A stretch of 64,000 nt of DNA from Tillandsia leiboldiana (lineage: Eukaryota > Streptophyta > Magnoliopsida > Poales > Bromeliaceae). The stretch spans positions 37,295,562-37,359,561 of the forward strand of contig CM055063.1 in the NCBI GenBank assembly GCA_029204045.2, read 5' to 3'. Position 1 is the first letter of the stretch. The number at the start of each line of letters is the position of its first letter. The notes beneath the pieces were generated by a model, which saw nothing but the letters and a program-made list of their open reading frames with translations, ran no database searches and was not told the origin of the DNA. Shown here in pieces: positions 11,336 to 25,006 of the stretch. Position numbers and translations under genes: made by a program.

Positions 11336-14300
11336 TGTCACGCCCCGGGGGTTTGTTTTAGCGGAAACGATTCATTAAAAGTCGAATATTTGACGTGTAA
11401 ATTTATTTTTTTTTTTTGTTTAAAAGAGAACCCCTCTTCCCCGGCACGTGCCCAGACCCGCCACACATACAGGATCACTCTGCAAACGGACAGAGTCTCC
11501 CCTGTACGTGCACGGCGTAGCGTCCAGTACATGTTCCAACTTACACAACCAATCAATCACAACAATTAGCATTCTAAACTAATAAAAGAAGAACATATGG
11601 CCGATCAATTTGGAAAGGATAGATCCACAGTTTTGAAAGAGCGCCTACCCGGCGCTTACGTTTTGAAAGCCAGTTTCGAAATCAGCATAAATCCACAAGG
11701 TTTGAAAACGGTGCCCACCCGACACCAAGTTTTGAAATCCCTTTCGCAATCCATAAATTCACAGGGTTTTGAAACCAGTGCCCACACGACACTTAGATTT
11801 TAAAAACGGTTTTCGCAATCTTTTCTTTGGCTTCTGCCCTCTTGATTTTCAAATGGCCAATAGAAATAAAAGAAAAAGTAACGCACAAGGGGCACTAAAT
11901 GCAACCCGTACCGACATCCACGCCGACCCCACGAGGGTATCGCGAACCTCTCACATAACTACAATGCAATGAAAAACGAGAATGAAAGAAGAAATACAGT
12001 CCAGGGTCCCCAGCGACCCAGCTGCTCCTGTCCCGTCCTCACCACCGCCTACCTCTCCCCCGTCTGAACCCTGTCACGAAGTGGGATGTCAGTGACGCAA
12101 AAATAGTAGAGCAGGAGAATATAATAAAACAAACCGTGAAGACAACCGGAGCAACCACCCTCCCAAGGAGGAAAGGCAACCTGTACACCTGCATCCTGTA
12201 ATACCCGGACACGTCGGACAACTAAACCGACGGTCCATACCGTACCTGCAGAAACCCGACCACGCCGGACAACTAAACCGACGGGTCGCACCGCTCGCAC
12301 CTCGGCGTCTCAACCCCACCACTAATAAGGGGCCCCACTACGTCACCTCGTGGGTATACACGGGTCATAGACCACTTTTCCGGAAAAGCGCACCCTTTGC
12401 GGTGGCCAAACCGCGGGTGCGCGTGTGACAGCCTCGAGCCAAGTAACCATAACCATCATCATGTCAGCATCATAATATATATAACAAAAGTAAAACGGCA
12501 ACAGGTATGCTCAAAGTAAAACCGTAACATATGCGATCGAAAGTAACCCGCTATCATGTATAATCAAAAGGAAAACGACCGTCGGAAAACCGACGCTAAA
12601 CATTATGACGAAACCCATTAACATGCATAAGCCATCACCCATCAATATTTAACCCCAGTATGCTTAGAATTGACCCCGTCCAATATGATAGAGTTAGATG
12701 CTAGGACCAAGAAAATAAAACCCACCTGAATGAAGGCCGATCCCGAACTCCCGCTAGACTACCAGGAGGCTGGTGCTGAACTGCTCGGCCCTGAACAGAG
12801 ACTGTAGTCAGAACTAGACTCACATATACCCGTCCCGACGACACGACAGTAACGGAGTGTTTATACGGGGCAATATTGCCGATTTACCGCACAGAATCTA
12901 ACTCTCGATCAATGAGGACCTACTGAACTCTAACAAGATGCCTAGTAGGCGTGTAAACGCTGTCTAAGGACAGCCAGCAAGTCCGAATCGCATTTTAGTC
13001 CAAAATGTATTTTTAATTTGCATAAAGTTATTGCATTAATCCGATGTTTCGACTCGTTCTCAAAATCCGGGAGTCCAAAAGCTGCGCCGTAACTTTCAGC
13101 ACATTTGTTACGACGAGACGGAGGCCGTGCTCGCAATATTTGGGCCGAGACCAGGCCCATTTACAAGTTGGCCCAAAAACACAAGGGCTCCAAATTAGTA
13201 ATGTTGCGACTTAATATATACTTGATCTGCAAGTGATCTAACTGGAGCATGGTATACAGTAGGGACTGAGGATAATGGGGGCTCACCTTGCGCGCGTCGG
13301 AGGCCGGCCGGGAAGTTCGCCGGAGCAAGGTGATGAAACTCCAACCAAGCTAGAGCTCGGTTTGGCCGAATCTTGATCGGCTCGGGCCCTAGGCTTGAGC
13401 AGAGGCCAGCAGCAGTAGGAGAGTGCTCACGGGGGTGGCTCGGTCACTTCCCGACCCAACGCCGGCGACCCCGGGCGGCGATCGGCTGGAATCCGAGCTC
13501 TACGGCCACCTATAGAGCAACAAATGGGAAGTTTATGAGAAGGGTTCCTTGAGCCCATGCAAAGGCATGAAAGCGATGCCCTCGACCACGAGACCTTACC
13601 TGGGTGGTTGGCCGGCGACTAGATGCGGCGACGGCGGCCGGCGGTAGGTGCTCGGATTGCCTTAAGGGTGCAATTACTGAGAAAGGAAGTCCCACGTTAA
13701 TATCCACATGCATTGGTTTTGGAAAAGTTCCTATGACCAATATCATCACATCTGGACAACTTACCCGCGTGGAACAACGCCGGCGGCGCGCGGTGGCGGG
13801 GCTCGGCCAAGCTCGGGGGAGCTTTAATGGCGGATTCCGGCCGGCTGGGTTCTGGCCGGTGGGACTTGGACGAAAAGGTCCCTCTCGGTGCAAGGAGTCT
13901 TCTGGTGGCGGTGGCCGGCGACCCCAGTGAGCGGCGGCGCCGGTTGGGTGGATTCCGGCGAAGTGCACAAGAGGCCGGTTCTAGGGCATCCCCGTACGGC
14001 GTGGTCACTCCGCCGATCTTCCTCAAACTTCGCAGGTGAGTTGCAGTCGATGAGGAGATGAGGATCAACGGTACCGATCGTGTTTTCAACGGTCGGAAGA
14101 AGTGAGGACCGAGTTCGTCGGAAACTAATTTCTTCCGGCGACCTAATGCTTCCGCCGGCAACAGGGACGGCGCCAAGGGCTCAGGCTGCACCAGCATGAT
14201 CCTTACGAGGTCAGAAGAGGAAAAGGAGGGTCCCTAGGCCATTTTATTGTAATAAGTTCAACCACTTACCTCGCCGGAATAAAAGAAGAAGAAGCTTCTT

Positions 14301-15427
14301 CCCGCGGCGGCGCACGGCGGTGCCAGACCTCGGGTTCACTTCAGCTCGGCCTCGACCATACAGGGGATCTCCCAGAGGACGCTAGGGAACCCCCAGAACC
14401 CTCGGTGAGCAACCCTTCCTTTCCAACCCGAGATGAAGGGTTTCTTGATTCTTTTCTTCACCGGCGACGGGGGTGGCGGCGGCCGGTGCGCGACCCTCCG
14501 TGGAGTGCGGTAGAGAGGAGGAAGAAGTTGGGAGGTGCGGCTGGGGCAGCAGCTACGAGCTTAGGGATTAATGGAAACCCTAACCTCATATGTGTATATA
14601 TAGAGTTTATGCATAATTGCATTTAAACCCTCCATCTCTTGATATTAGAAGATCAGTCCCTCCCAGCAGCTCATATTCACACTTAGGTCCCTCACCAAGC
14701 ACTTGCACGGTTTTCGAGGCACAAACTATAGGGTTTTCGCGTAATTTATCACGTTTTTCAGTATATTTTACGCTTTTCGAGACAACCGAGTTGTCAAACT
14801 GAAAAATGGACACCGCCACGACGTCCGGCTCGACGAGACCTATCAGGTAGCGATCTCTGATTTTCGCGAAGCTGCCCGGATAAAATCTCGGTCCATAATA
14901 ACTGTGTCAAAATACAGTTTTCGCGCTTTTCGAGATTCCAGAGTCGTCAAACAGAATTTCCGTCAGTGCCATTGTGTCCAGAATGACGAAACCGTTCGAA
15001 ATGACTACCTGGATCACTATATTCGGATTCCGAACAGTGAATTAGTCAATATTATATTCGTCGGGGTCTCGAAAACCAGGGTTACTGTTCATCTACAGTA
15101 ACTCACTTAAGTGCACTGTGCGCAGAGGACACTGTTACATTGGTCGCGAGATTCTCCCACTTCTTAGTTGAATTCTGGAAGATCCGACCGTCAGATCGAA
15201 AAGTGCTGAATATGAATCTCGCTCAGTTCGACGAGACGATCGCAACGGTCAACTCGGATTTCCAAGATCATGTCCGGATTGGAAAATAGCCTTTTTGTCT
15301 CGTAAATCGTGCAACTCGCACACTGGCAATTGACTAAATAAATCAACGTAGGTCTTTTGAACCCGAAATCGACTACGATTCTGCTTTTAATCTATTTATT
15401 AAAAATAAAATATTTTGAGTCTTTACA
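11336..15427 (-). mobile_element. Solo LTR A (4.1 kb), TSD ATTTA
   Basis: On the + strand it begins TGTCACGCCCCGGG at 11336 and ends CTTTACA at 15427. Perfect 5-bp duplications ATTTA flank it at 11331-11335 and 15428-15432. No PBS, PPT or gag-pol lies between, so it is a single recombined LTR. It inserted in X2. Internal features are a series of small hairpins at 11640-11793, a poly-T run at 11405, and a GC-rich segment at 13260-14560. It is related to solo LTR C through a shared 17-nt hairpin. Short open frames match no family. Confidence 0.93.
11640..11793. repeat. Three related hairpins with changing stems (LTR A)
   Basis: Hairpins at 11640-11656 (stem AGCGCC/GGCGCT), 11710-11726 (GGTG/CACC) and 11777-11793 (AGTG/CACT) sit at about 65-70 bp spacing, each after a TTTTGAAA block. 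The central CCCACCCGA-type segment is conserved while outer bases change on both sides. LTR C has counterparts at 23731-23865. Confidence 0.75.
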
Positions 15428-15648
15428 ATTTAGCCAGGCTTTAGAGAACTCCCAACTTGGGTTAGTTGATTATATTTTGGACATTCCTACACATTGTATT
15501 ATTGTTTCCCTCGACTTAGAGTTTTCCCTCGCCCGGGTAGTGGGCCGAGTGGTCGGGATAATGTAGGATGCATGTTGCGCTCGTGCCTGGGGGCCGAGTA
15601 GAGTCTGGTAGTTCTGTGTTAGTGTCGGGAGTCGTTCGGGTAGACGGT

Positions 15649-18600
15649 TGTCACGCCCCGGGGTCGAAACTGCGACCCGGGTTCGCCAACAGATCCGTCA
15701 TCTGTACGGAAACTGCCGTACAAACGAAGCGTCTACCCTGCAAGTCAGATCTATAGCTAAAATGTATCAGAGCTGAAACCAAAATCACTAGCTACAGAAT
15801 CAAACACTGAACATCTGATATAAATAAAATCTCAATACAAAGTCTCTCAGCTAAAAAAAGTAAATGCAATCCTCAGTAATCTCTCAGAATGTCCAGTACA
15901 AAAGGAAACATAAAAATAAAACCGGGTACATCTATCTCAGACTCTCAATGCTGGTAAGGAACTAGTCGGTCACGTCCTCACCTCGATCTGCTGTCCCTGC
16001 GCGAACCAAGCTGGAACAGCTGCCTCAAACCTGTCACCGCAGCGGGTGTGAGATCTACTGCAAAAGGCAGATCTCAGTGGGTACCGTCCCAATATCCACG
16101 GTATGCCCACTAAGTCTACTGGAGGCAAAACAAATAGGTATGCAAATAGATAGATAAAAGCTGAAAGCAGGAAAGGAACTACAGCTAGTATGTACCAACA
16201 TCATGCTTAAGAAACTATACTAATGATGAAATATGCATACAATCGCTACTGCTAACATGCCTCAAGTATCATGCTCAAAGGAAAACTCATCTATGAACAT
16301 ACTATGCAATCACTCTCTCAATATCACCCAATCTCAATGACTGCCTAATGGGGTCTAGTCAAGCCTGCGCCAAACCTACTGCCACCTCATCCTCACTAGG
16401 ACGGGACTTACGTAGGGCGTCCTACACGGACTATCACAAGCGAACTCTAGTGTATCAACTAGTCGCATACATCGCAGCCTCGTCAGGCTCGGTATCATCA
16501 TCGCACCCGGGGCGTAGCTCGAGGGGAGCGACCCCATCGAACTCAAGTATCACATCTGTCTCACTGTCCCATAAGCGGCACATGCAGGCTATAATCCACA
16601 ATCAAACAGATCGGTATCACGAGCTCAACAACACAACTCAGTCGGAAAAGAACCTCGACTCACTCAGGAAATGCCCAAGTCCTCACATAATTTGTCGGAG
16701 AACCCTCTACGACTCAATCTGATAATGCACAACTCATGATCTAGGGTAAACCAATCGACTTCCATGAAGGGCCGAATATTTCGAAGGACTGGCACCTACA
16801 ACCCAAATCAAACAAGAACAGGTTGCAGGCACAGCCGCCCGTAGCTTTCAACCCAACAATGGAATCAGTCCTCAATCTCGCACACAAGAGGCTAGGAAAT
16901 TCCGAAAGACTAACGCCTACAACCCAAATCAAACAAGAACAGGCTGCAGGCGCAGCCGCCCGTAGCTTCCGCCCCTAAAGTGAAACAAATGCCCAATCTC
17001 TCATGACACTAGAACTCATCTGACAAGGCTCTAAAAATCCTCTCGGCCCCCTGGCACGAGGACACATGCATCCCGAACTGCTTGGACCATTCATAATGCT
17101 CTTGATATTTTAAAACATTTTAAAACTTAGAGTTTAACTTAAAACCGGTTATAAAAATTTTATGAAGGTCCAGATACATTCCGAAACTCAAGAAAATATG
17201 CAGTCTAGTGTCAAATCATCTCTAGATCATGCTAAAAATAATCCGGGGTTCCAATAAATTTTACAGAAAATTTCAGGCAACTATCAGATTTAAAAACAGT
17301 GAAAAATAGCATAAAAACATGATCAACATGCATACAGAAGCATTAGAGGGCATTCCATAAATCTCGAAGAAATTCTAACCCACCTGGAACGCTTTCCGTA
17401 GGCCTTGCTGAAGTCGGTGAAGCGCCCGATCCTCAAACTGACGAAACCTCGAAAATCGCGCCGCGCGCGCGCACACTGCTGTGAATCACGAAAAAAACCT
17501 CTGGAAGCTCAAATAAAATCCTTGAGTCCTCAAAAAAATCCTGCGCGCAACCGGCTCGCTCCTCAGCCAACATACAACACACCAAAGCTCCAGCACAAAA
17601 TAAATTCCATAAGGCCAACTCTCAGCTCACAGCATACAATAAGTACACCCTCAACATCAGCATACTCAACACTATTTACCAAAAGAAAAACCACACACAC
17701 ACAAGCTTCATCTCCTGTACACACCACACACTCACAACCATCCAACTCAGGTGACCACTGTGAGCCGCGCACTCGATCCGGCCTCCACGCAGCACCTAGC
17801 CGAAATCCGTGCATCCACATGCGAACATCCTATGAGCAACAAGGGAAAAACCATGAAAAATCAGTCAACCCGGTCAAATCACGCGATCGCCGGCGAAAAA
17901 ATTGCCCTCAGCCGACGAAAACGCCGCGCGAAAACTCCCAGCGCACGCGCCGCAGCGCGCCGCCAAGCCGCTGCCAAGGCGCACGCTGCGCGACGCAAGC
18001 ACGCCCGCCGCGCGGCGCTGGGCCCTGCCGCGGGGCGCAGGGCCTGCTGCGCGGCCCTAGGGCCAGCCGCGCAGCGCCCCTCAGCACTGCGCGCGCCCTG
18101 CGTGTGGGCCCGCAGCGCTGCGCGCGCTCGCCGCGCGCACCCTGCGCGCGGCCTCCCCCGCACCAGAGCGCGGCGCCCTGGTGCGCCCGCGCTGCAGCGC
18201 GCCGCCAAGCTGTGCGCGCGTAGCAGCCTAGCGCCTGCTGCGCGCGGCGCCCAAGTGCGCCCGCGCAGCAGTCCGCGTCGGCCGCGCGCGCACCTTGTGC
18301 ACCCGCGCGGCCTCCGCCTCCTCGCAGCTCCCCTTTGCAGCAGCCACACCCACCATGGACAAGCAAGTCCAAAAACCCAACACTCAAAACTGCAAAAACA
18401 CTTACCTCGTTGAAGCTCACCGCACGCTCCGCTCGGCTTCAAGCAAGGGTCAAGACTCCACCACCCATACTTCCATCATCTTCTTCTCTCAATCTTCCTC
18501 CTCTTCCTCTTTCATCTCTTTTTCTCCTTCCTCTGTTTTCCATCAACTCCTCTGCTTTTATTTTGAAGGAGATGGTGACGTGGCTGAGATAATTAGTGGC

Positions 18601-19256
18601 TTAATTAGGAGAGGTGGTGGGCAGCTGTAGCAGAATAAAATAATCCCTCACCAAAAAAAATATCTAAACTCACTCTCTTCTTAACCCCTTTCTTTAATTT
18701 TTTTCTTTCAATCAAATACATCACAGACCAAAATCCACCAATGCCTCTAATTAAATAAATAAATTAATTAATCCAAATAAGCCAACTCCAAGTCACTTTT
18801 TGCCTTCGGGGTCTCCGCACCGGCCCGAGACCTCCCGAACTCCGCTGTAATATGAAAATACACATGTCCACAGCTTTTCTCCCTCAAAAAGCTCAACGGT
18901 GGAGACGGTGTGCTCAATCCAAAACTGGCTCCAAAATCGCCAGTTCCAACTCACTTTTCGCCCTCGGGTCCTCCGCGTCAGTCCGGAACCTCCCGAACTC
19001 CACTGTAAAGATAAAGTATACCTGTTCCAAGCATTTTTCCAATTTCCTGTGCCCCACTGCGGAGCCGAAGCTCTAACAAACCAGTACTCTAACGACGTAC
19101 AAGCCCGGAAAACTCTGATTCAAGCTGGGGCTTCCGCGTTGATCCGAATCAACCCGAACTCAACTGTAAACAAATATGGAACACGCCCAAGGCGATTTCT
19201 CCGCACCACGCCATCTTGCGAGGTCGGTGCGCCATCCGAAATCCCGGTATTCTACA
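15649..19256 (-). mobile_element. Solo LTR B (3.6 kb), TSD ACGGT
   Basis: The + strand begins TGTCACGCCCCGGGG at 15649 and ends CGGTATTCTACA at 19256. The flanks ACGGT at 15644-15648 and 19257-19261 are identical. It is the same family as the CH1 LTRs, sharing both termini, the hairpin at 16049-16076 and the CG-rich block at 17930-18310. An undamaged relative of the insertion site occurs in X1 near 8620 (TTGACGGTGGTCCCGGG). No internal element sequence remains. Confidence 0.95.
17930..18310. repeat. CG-rich low-complexity block in LTR B
   Basis: Dense GCGC and CGCG words give overlapping alanine/arginine-rich open frames on both strands (for example 17405-18223 and 17879-18442). It corresponds to 6600-7010 in the CH1 LTR. 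Nothing supports coding: long frames occur in at least four of six frames. Confidence 0.75.
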
Positions 19257-20520
19257 ACGGTGGTCCCAGGTCGTCGAGTATTCTCCGACTAGTTTTGTTG
19301 CCACTTAGTTAGTGGTGGTGCTGAGCTTGTGATAGCAGGACCTTGAACTCAGGATGTTTTTAGACACACAAGATTTCAATAAATCAATGTTTTCCTTCCG
19401 AATTTCGAATGATCGCTGGAGCCTGTTCTTGTTTGATTAAGGCGTAGTCATTAGCCCTTCGAGATTTGGGAAATAAGACTTGTTTTTAACTAATTTTCTC
19501 AAGAACTAAAATTTATTAAAATGAGTTTCCTCAAATCAAGATAGTTTTCTAAAAAGGAGTTACTTTTTGTCCTCACCCTGAGAGGGTTCGAGCGGAAATG
19601 GTTTTCAAGAATAAATATCATCTTTTCATATAAACCTCCTCACCCAAAGAGGGTTCGAGTGATCTAGATTCTAAGGGTTGTTTTCACATTTGGATCGAGA
19701 GCTACGGGGGAGGCTGTGCCTAGAGCCTGTTCTTATTTGATTGGGGTTATAAGCGCCAATCTCCCAAAATTTTTGGACCCTTCGTTGTTGTTGGCTGTTG
19801 AGTACCTCCGGCCAGTGAGTTTAGTGTGGTGAGTTGGGTGTTCTGTTTTGGGAGCCGTTTGGGTTGGCGGTAGTCCCGGCTGTTGAGTACCTCCGTGTAA
19901 TAACACTTTTTTTTATTGTCCAAAATGTCGACTTTTGGAATAAAGCTAGTTTTTAGGTGGGAATTTCTTGGTGTTGGTTCGTATGGAGTTTTTGGGTTGC
20001 GGTTACCGTATCGCGATAGAGCTCGTTAAACGGAGAACGACGATGCAATCGGATTGGAAATCCGACTTACGGATCTTCCAGAATGAGGTTTTCAATATTA
20101 GCGGGTCCGAAAAGATAAGTTCGGAATTTCTCGGGACCCGTTAAGTGTCGTTGGTGCATCGGGATCCGTGTTAGCGGTTACGGGACATTTCAGAGGATCG
20201 GCACGCTTATCGAGGAAGTCGGTTGAAAATATTTTTTTAAATACCGGATATTGGGACCTTCGTACGTACAATGAGAGAAAAATAAATAATTAAATAAATC
20301 CCAATTACCAGATAACCCTAGTTCTAATTAGATCGCTTCTTCTTCCTCTTTCCTCATTGTGCGTGCCGAAGATCAAGACCGAAAGCGTCGCCAATACCGA
20401 GGAGCGGATCCAAAAACACCACCGTCTGCGGAGATCGGGATCGCGCCGTCTTCTCCGTCAGAGCGAGGTTAGTGGGCGCCATTAAATTTTTAGTATTTGG
20501 AGTCTCGTTCTTAGATGTTG

Positions 20521-20760
20521 TTCATTGAGGTTTTCGTCCTCGGATTTGTTCATTGAGGTTTTCGTCCTCGGATTTGTTCATCGAGGTTTTTGTCCTCGGA
20601 TTTGTTCGTTGAGATTTTCGTCCTCAAATTTGTTCATTGAGGTTTTCGTCCACGGATTTGTTCCTTGAGGTTTTCATCCTCGGATTTGTTCGTTGAGGTT
20701 TTCGTTTGGTTTCGTTCTTGGATGTTGTTCGTTGAGGTTTTCGTTTGATTTGGTTCATTG
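20521..20760. repeat. ~28-bp tandem repeat in LTR C
   Basis: The unit TTCATTGAGGTTTTCGTCC followed by TCGGATTTG occurs about six times between 20521 and 20705 with small changes, then decays into related copies up to 20760. No coding role is apparent. Confidence 0.88.
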
Positions 20761-20799
20761 TGATGAGTTCTTGGGGGTTTACGGCGGGGATTGCTTAAA

Positions 20800-21580
20800 G
20801 GTCGTCGACGGTGGCTCCACCACCGCTCGATGCCCTAGTCGAGCCGCCGCCACCACCACCGCTCGATGCCCTAGCCGAGCTACTGCCATCGCCGCGCGCT
20901 GCCACCCGCAGGCCGCCGCCTGCGCGCTGCCCGCGCGCGCAGTTAGCCAGGCCGCTGCCTAGTGCTACCGCCGCACGTTGCCACCCGCATGCCGTCGCTT
21001 GCGCGCTGCCCGCGCGCCGTTGAGGCCGGTGCTGCGTGCGCCGCAACTTAGTGCTGTGAGCGCCCACGCGCGCAGCCAGGCGCGTTGCCAGGCGCTGCCG
21101 TCGCGCGCTGCCAGGCGCCAGGCGCTGCCCCCGCACGCCGCCAGGCGCACCGCCCAAGCACTGTTAGGGCATGCCGCACAGGGCCGCGTCCTGCCAGGCC
21201 GTCGCCGGGCAGTGCTGCTGCACGCGCGCGCCGCGCCCTGCCTAGCCGCCGCCGCTGGATGCCCTAGTCGCCGCCGCTAGATGCCCTAGTCGCCGCCGCC
21301 GGGCGCTGCTTGCGCACGCACGCGCTGCTGCCAGCCTTGCACCGCACCGCTGCCAGGCTTGCACCATGCTGCTGCCCGGGGCTGCACCGCATGCTGCTGT
21401 TAGGCCGCCGCTCGCACGCTACTGCCAGGCCGCCCGCGCGACGCACTGCTGCCAGCATCGCGTCGCGCCGCTGCCAAGCTTGCACCATGCTGCTGCCCGG
21501 GGTTGTGCCGCGCGCTGCTGCCAGGCCGCCGCCGCTCAACGCTAACTTTGCTTGCTGCCTGGGCCGCGCCACTGCCCCCT
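20800..21580. repeat. GC-rich CCG/GCC low-complexity block in LTR C
   Basis: CCGCCGCC, GCTGCCAGGC and TAGATGCCCTAGTC words recur. Open frames here are long on both strands but consist of alanine, arginine and proline runs and match no family. Confidence 0.75.
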
Positions 21581-23730
21581 AGCTCCGCTTGACGGTGCAG
21601 TCCGCTTTACTCAACGTTTCCGTTTTTCGTCAGATGATCCTCCGCTTGGTGGTTTTTCATCGCGTACTTTGTCAAGGCAACGGTTGGAACCCGGTTTCCG
21701 TTAGTTGCCTCGACGACAGTCGGGTCGCGTCGAGGGTATGGTTTTGCAACCGGAGAGATTTTTGGACACAGAATTTTTTATCGGTTTGTTGTTTTGGGAT
21801 AGCGGGGTACCGTTTTTAAGTCCGGTCTTTTCTTTCACCATCGTGATTTTATCTGTTATTTTCGGTACACCTATAAAATCCCCTTGTTCGGTAATTTCGG
21901 GTTTTGCACGATTTTTCCTATCTTTTAATGTTAGGGGTATTGCTAGAATATTTTTACCTTTCGGGTGACCGGTTATCGTGGTATGAGATCCGGTGGACTG
22001 TTTGTCCATATCTGAACAATGGTAAAATTGTTCGGGGAATTATTTTGTTCGGGTTGTTGATCGGTGCGACAATCGGGACACCGGAGGCTGTTCCGGCTTT
22101 TGGGACAGAAGGGATTTTTGGTACAATGGTCGGGACCACTGAATTTGCCAGTTTGGGGTAAAATGTTGATTTGTTTATTTGGATATTTTATTAGGCCCGC
22201 GTAAGGTTTTGAATGCTTAGGATGGTCGCGGGCGCGGTCGTTTATCTCCGTTTCATGTGGGTACACCCTTGGAATTCTCTTGTTGCACGTTTTGATATTT
22301 ATGCGTAATCCTTTACATGGAAGAATATTTCGGGTGTTATTCTATGGGTTTGACCTCCCAATGAATGAATGTCACGGTAAAAGTTTTTGTGGAAAACTTG
22401 TCCTCATCCGAACAACGGTATAGTCATTCGGGGCATATTTTGGCCGTTTTAGTGGTCGGTGTGACTATTCGGAAATCGGGAAGGGGTTCTGGTAAACTGG
22501 AACAAAATGGGATTTTGGCACAATGGTCGGGACCACTAAACTGCAGGTTAATGTAAAACTAGATATTCGCTATTGGTGGATCTTGGATAGGTCCGGATGA
22601 TTCACAGGTATTCGTGGAGGAGTCATGGACTTAGGTTGACCATCCGGTAGAGATGGGTATTCCTATCTGAAGTCGAGAACACTGGAAACTCGGTAACATC
22701 AGACCTTGCTTCTTTTTGTTATTTCCACATGACTAGTGTGTGTCAGCAGCAGGGTTATCGGTCACGGTTATTGTGACGACGTAGTATATTATGGCATACA
22801 TCGTTTACAAAAGGGTGTGCACTGAACATGGGCATTGTGTGGCTTATCCGACCGTTGGGCGGCATAAGCAGGGAAGTGCACTTTTCGGTAATTGAACAAT
22901 GTTTATCATAAAGTAGTGTTCGATTATTTTCTGTCATAATTATATTTGACCGTTGGGTCGGTTTCTTCTATACATCACTTGGACGACTATTGTCGCGGGA
23001 TCTGGATTTGGATTTGGATTGGGATTTGGATTTGGTTATGTTTCGATATGCTCATGGCGCTTTTCACACTCACCAGCGTTTTGGCCACCGCGCGGGTGTA
23101 CTTTTCCGGAGAGGTGGTCTGTTCGACCCGTGATCCCCACAAGGTGTTGTGAGTGGGGTCCCCTTGCGGCTATTTGCGGTGCTGCACTTGTGCAGTGGGG
23201 GGTTACTATGCACCAGGTTCTGAGCTGGATTGTTCTTTTGCCTGAGGTCAGTCGACCGACATGGCGACTATCGTATGATGGAGGATAGTGCCTGAGGTCA
23301 GTGGACCGACATGGCGGTGCGATGGAAGACAGTGATGTGGTATTACTTATAGGACACCGTGGGTAGTAGAACGACTTCGGTATCTTGGATATGGTTGGGT
23401 TTCTTTTACTACTGCAATACTTTACTAGCACTATGATTGTTATAAATGTGTTTTATCTTATCATAGTTTATGTTACTGACTCCCACTGTGTGACAGGTTT
23501 GGTCGGGGCTGGGGATCAGGGCATTGGAGAGGATGCTACCTAGTGAGATGTAGGATTTCCTCAGTTAGGTTCTTTTCTTCCTTCATTTTTAGTTGGTTAT
23601 TTCCTTTTTGGTCGAATACTGTGCATGTGGACGTGTATAATGTGGATGGTGTGGATGTTGAGACGGTCTTGTGGTTTGTTGAATGAACATATTTTATAGA
23701 ACGATATTTTCAGTAGGTGATGTTATGGAT

Positions 23731-23865
23731 GCGTCGTGTGGACGCGGGTCTTCAAACTTAAAAAGGATTTGTCATAATGGTTTAGAAAATTAAGTGTCGT
23801 GTGGGCACTATTTTTAAAACTTGTGGATTTATCCTTTCAAAAATATTGATGCGCCGGGTGTGCGC
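23731..23865. repeat. Hairpin series with changing stems (LTR C)
   Basis: Three hairpins at 23731-23745 (GCGTC/GACGC), 23793-23809 (AGTG/CACT) and 23851-23865 (GCGC/GCGC) share a CGKGTG core. The middle one, AGTGTCGTGTGGGCACT, is identical to the reverse complement of 11777-11793 in LTR A. Confidence 0.75.
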
Positions 23866-24969
23866 CGTTTTATGAAATAAGATGTTAGTGTTTTCAAAGT
23901 TCACATTCTGGTATTTGTAAATCAAATGGTGAATGTGGTTGATGAGTATATTCGGGATATGTTTTGTACATGGGGACGCCGTGCATATATAGGGGAGACT
24001 GTCTGTGTCACGCCCCGAGACCTCCAATTTGTACAGTTCGTGCACGCCAACAGACCCGCCAATCGGGTATGACCTCTCACTATCCGAAAGGAACGGTAAC
24101 ATCCAAAACAATACATCAAGTGTATGCGAAAGCTCAATATCAGAGTCCTAAAATCACTACAAATTTAAAAGTTTCATTCAATAAACGAATAGTTTAAGCA
24201 GAAATGAAAGCATGATAAGAATGAACCATAAATAAACTTTATTATATTTCCATCTCTCAACTTGCAATTTAAATAATATTACAAATCTTTACATCTTTTC
24301 CTCACAATACATGGTTCACTCAAAAAAAATATAAAAAGGGGTACCTCTGCTAGACCCTCTAGGTCTCTATGCTGCTGGGCTCTTGCCCCTGTCGTCTGTC
24401 TCGACCGCTGTATCTGGACCTGAAAAAATGGTCACCCGAGGGTATGAGAACTACTTAAAGTTTCCAGTGGGTTCAACCACCGAGAAAGAATGTCCTACAC
24501 CGCTTGGTTCCAATGGAAGCAATAATAGTATAATTCTAGGAAAAGTATAAATCTTGATTTAACATGCTAATATGCATATAAAATGTCACTACACTATCTG
24601 TGTATACTCATCGACCCCATACTACTATGTCCAGCCATACCAGGCTACTATCCACAAACTCGGGCACTATGCCGCTGTAAAAAGGGGTTAAACTAACCCG
24701 GCCACCTTGGCCACTCTATTTTCTCTTTATTCTTTACATTCTGGTGCATTAGTTAAAGTTAACCCTCAAAAATTCTTGTCCAACGGGCCCCAGCCCGGTA
24801 GTTATGCTACCACAAGACAAGATTTCTAAGGTTGCCGATAACACCCGCAAGTGTTACCCCGTCCTACGGGAGAAACGTGCCAGACGGGTCACTGCCCGAG
24901 AGAGGGACACTGCCCATAACTCCAACAAGGGCTACGTTTCACCCCCGAAGGTACACCCGTTTTATCTCT

Positions 24970-25006
24970 TTCTTTTCTTTTCTTTTCTTTTCTTTTCTTT
25001 TCTTTT
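24970..25006. repeat. TTTTC pentanucleotide microsatellite
   Basis: About seven TTTTC units in a row, within D1. The matching place in D2 (about 45820-45870) is an A-rich run on the opposite strand. Confidence 0.9.

Noticed and set aside
17405..18442. Open frames of up to 272 codons in solo LTR B
   Set aside because: Same CG-rich composition effect as in the CH1 LTR; no domain, and not kept between the two LTR copies.
20271..20470. Possible gene leader before LTR C's GC-rich part (CCCTAGTT, CTTCTTCTTCCTC words)
   Set aside because: It lies well inside a solo LTR bounded by CTCCG and is better explained as LTR core sequence and transcript start.
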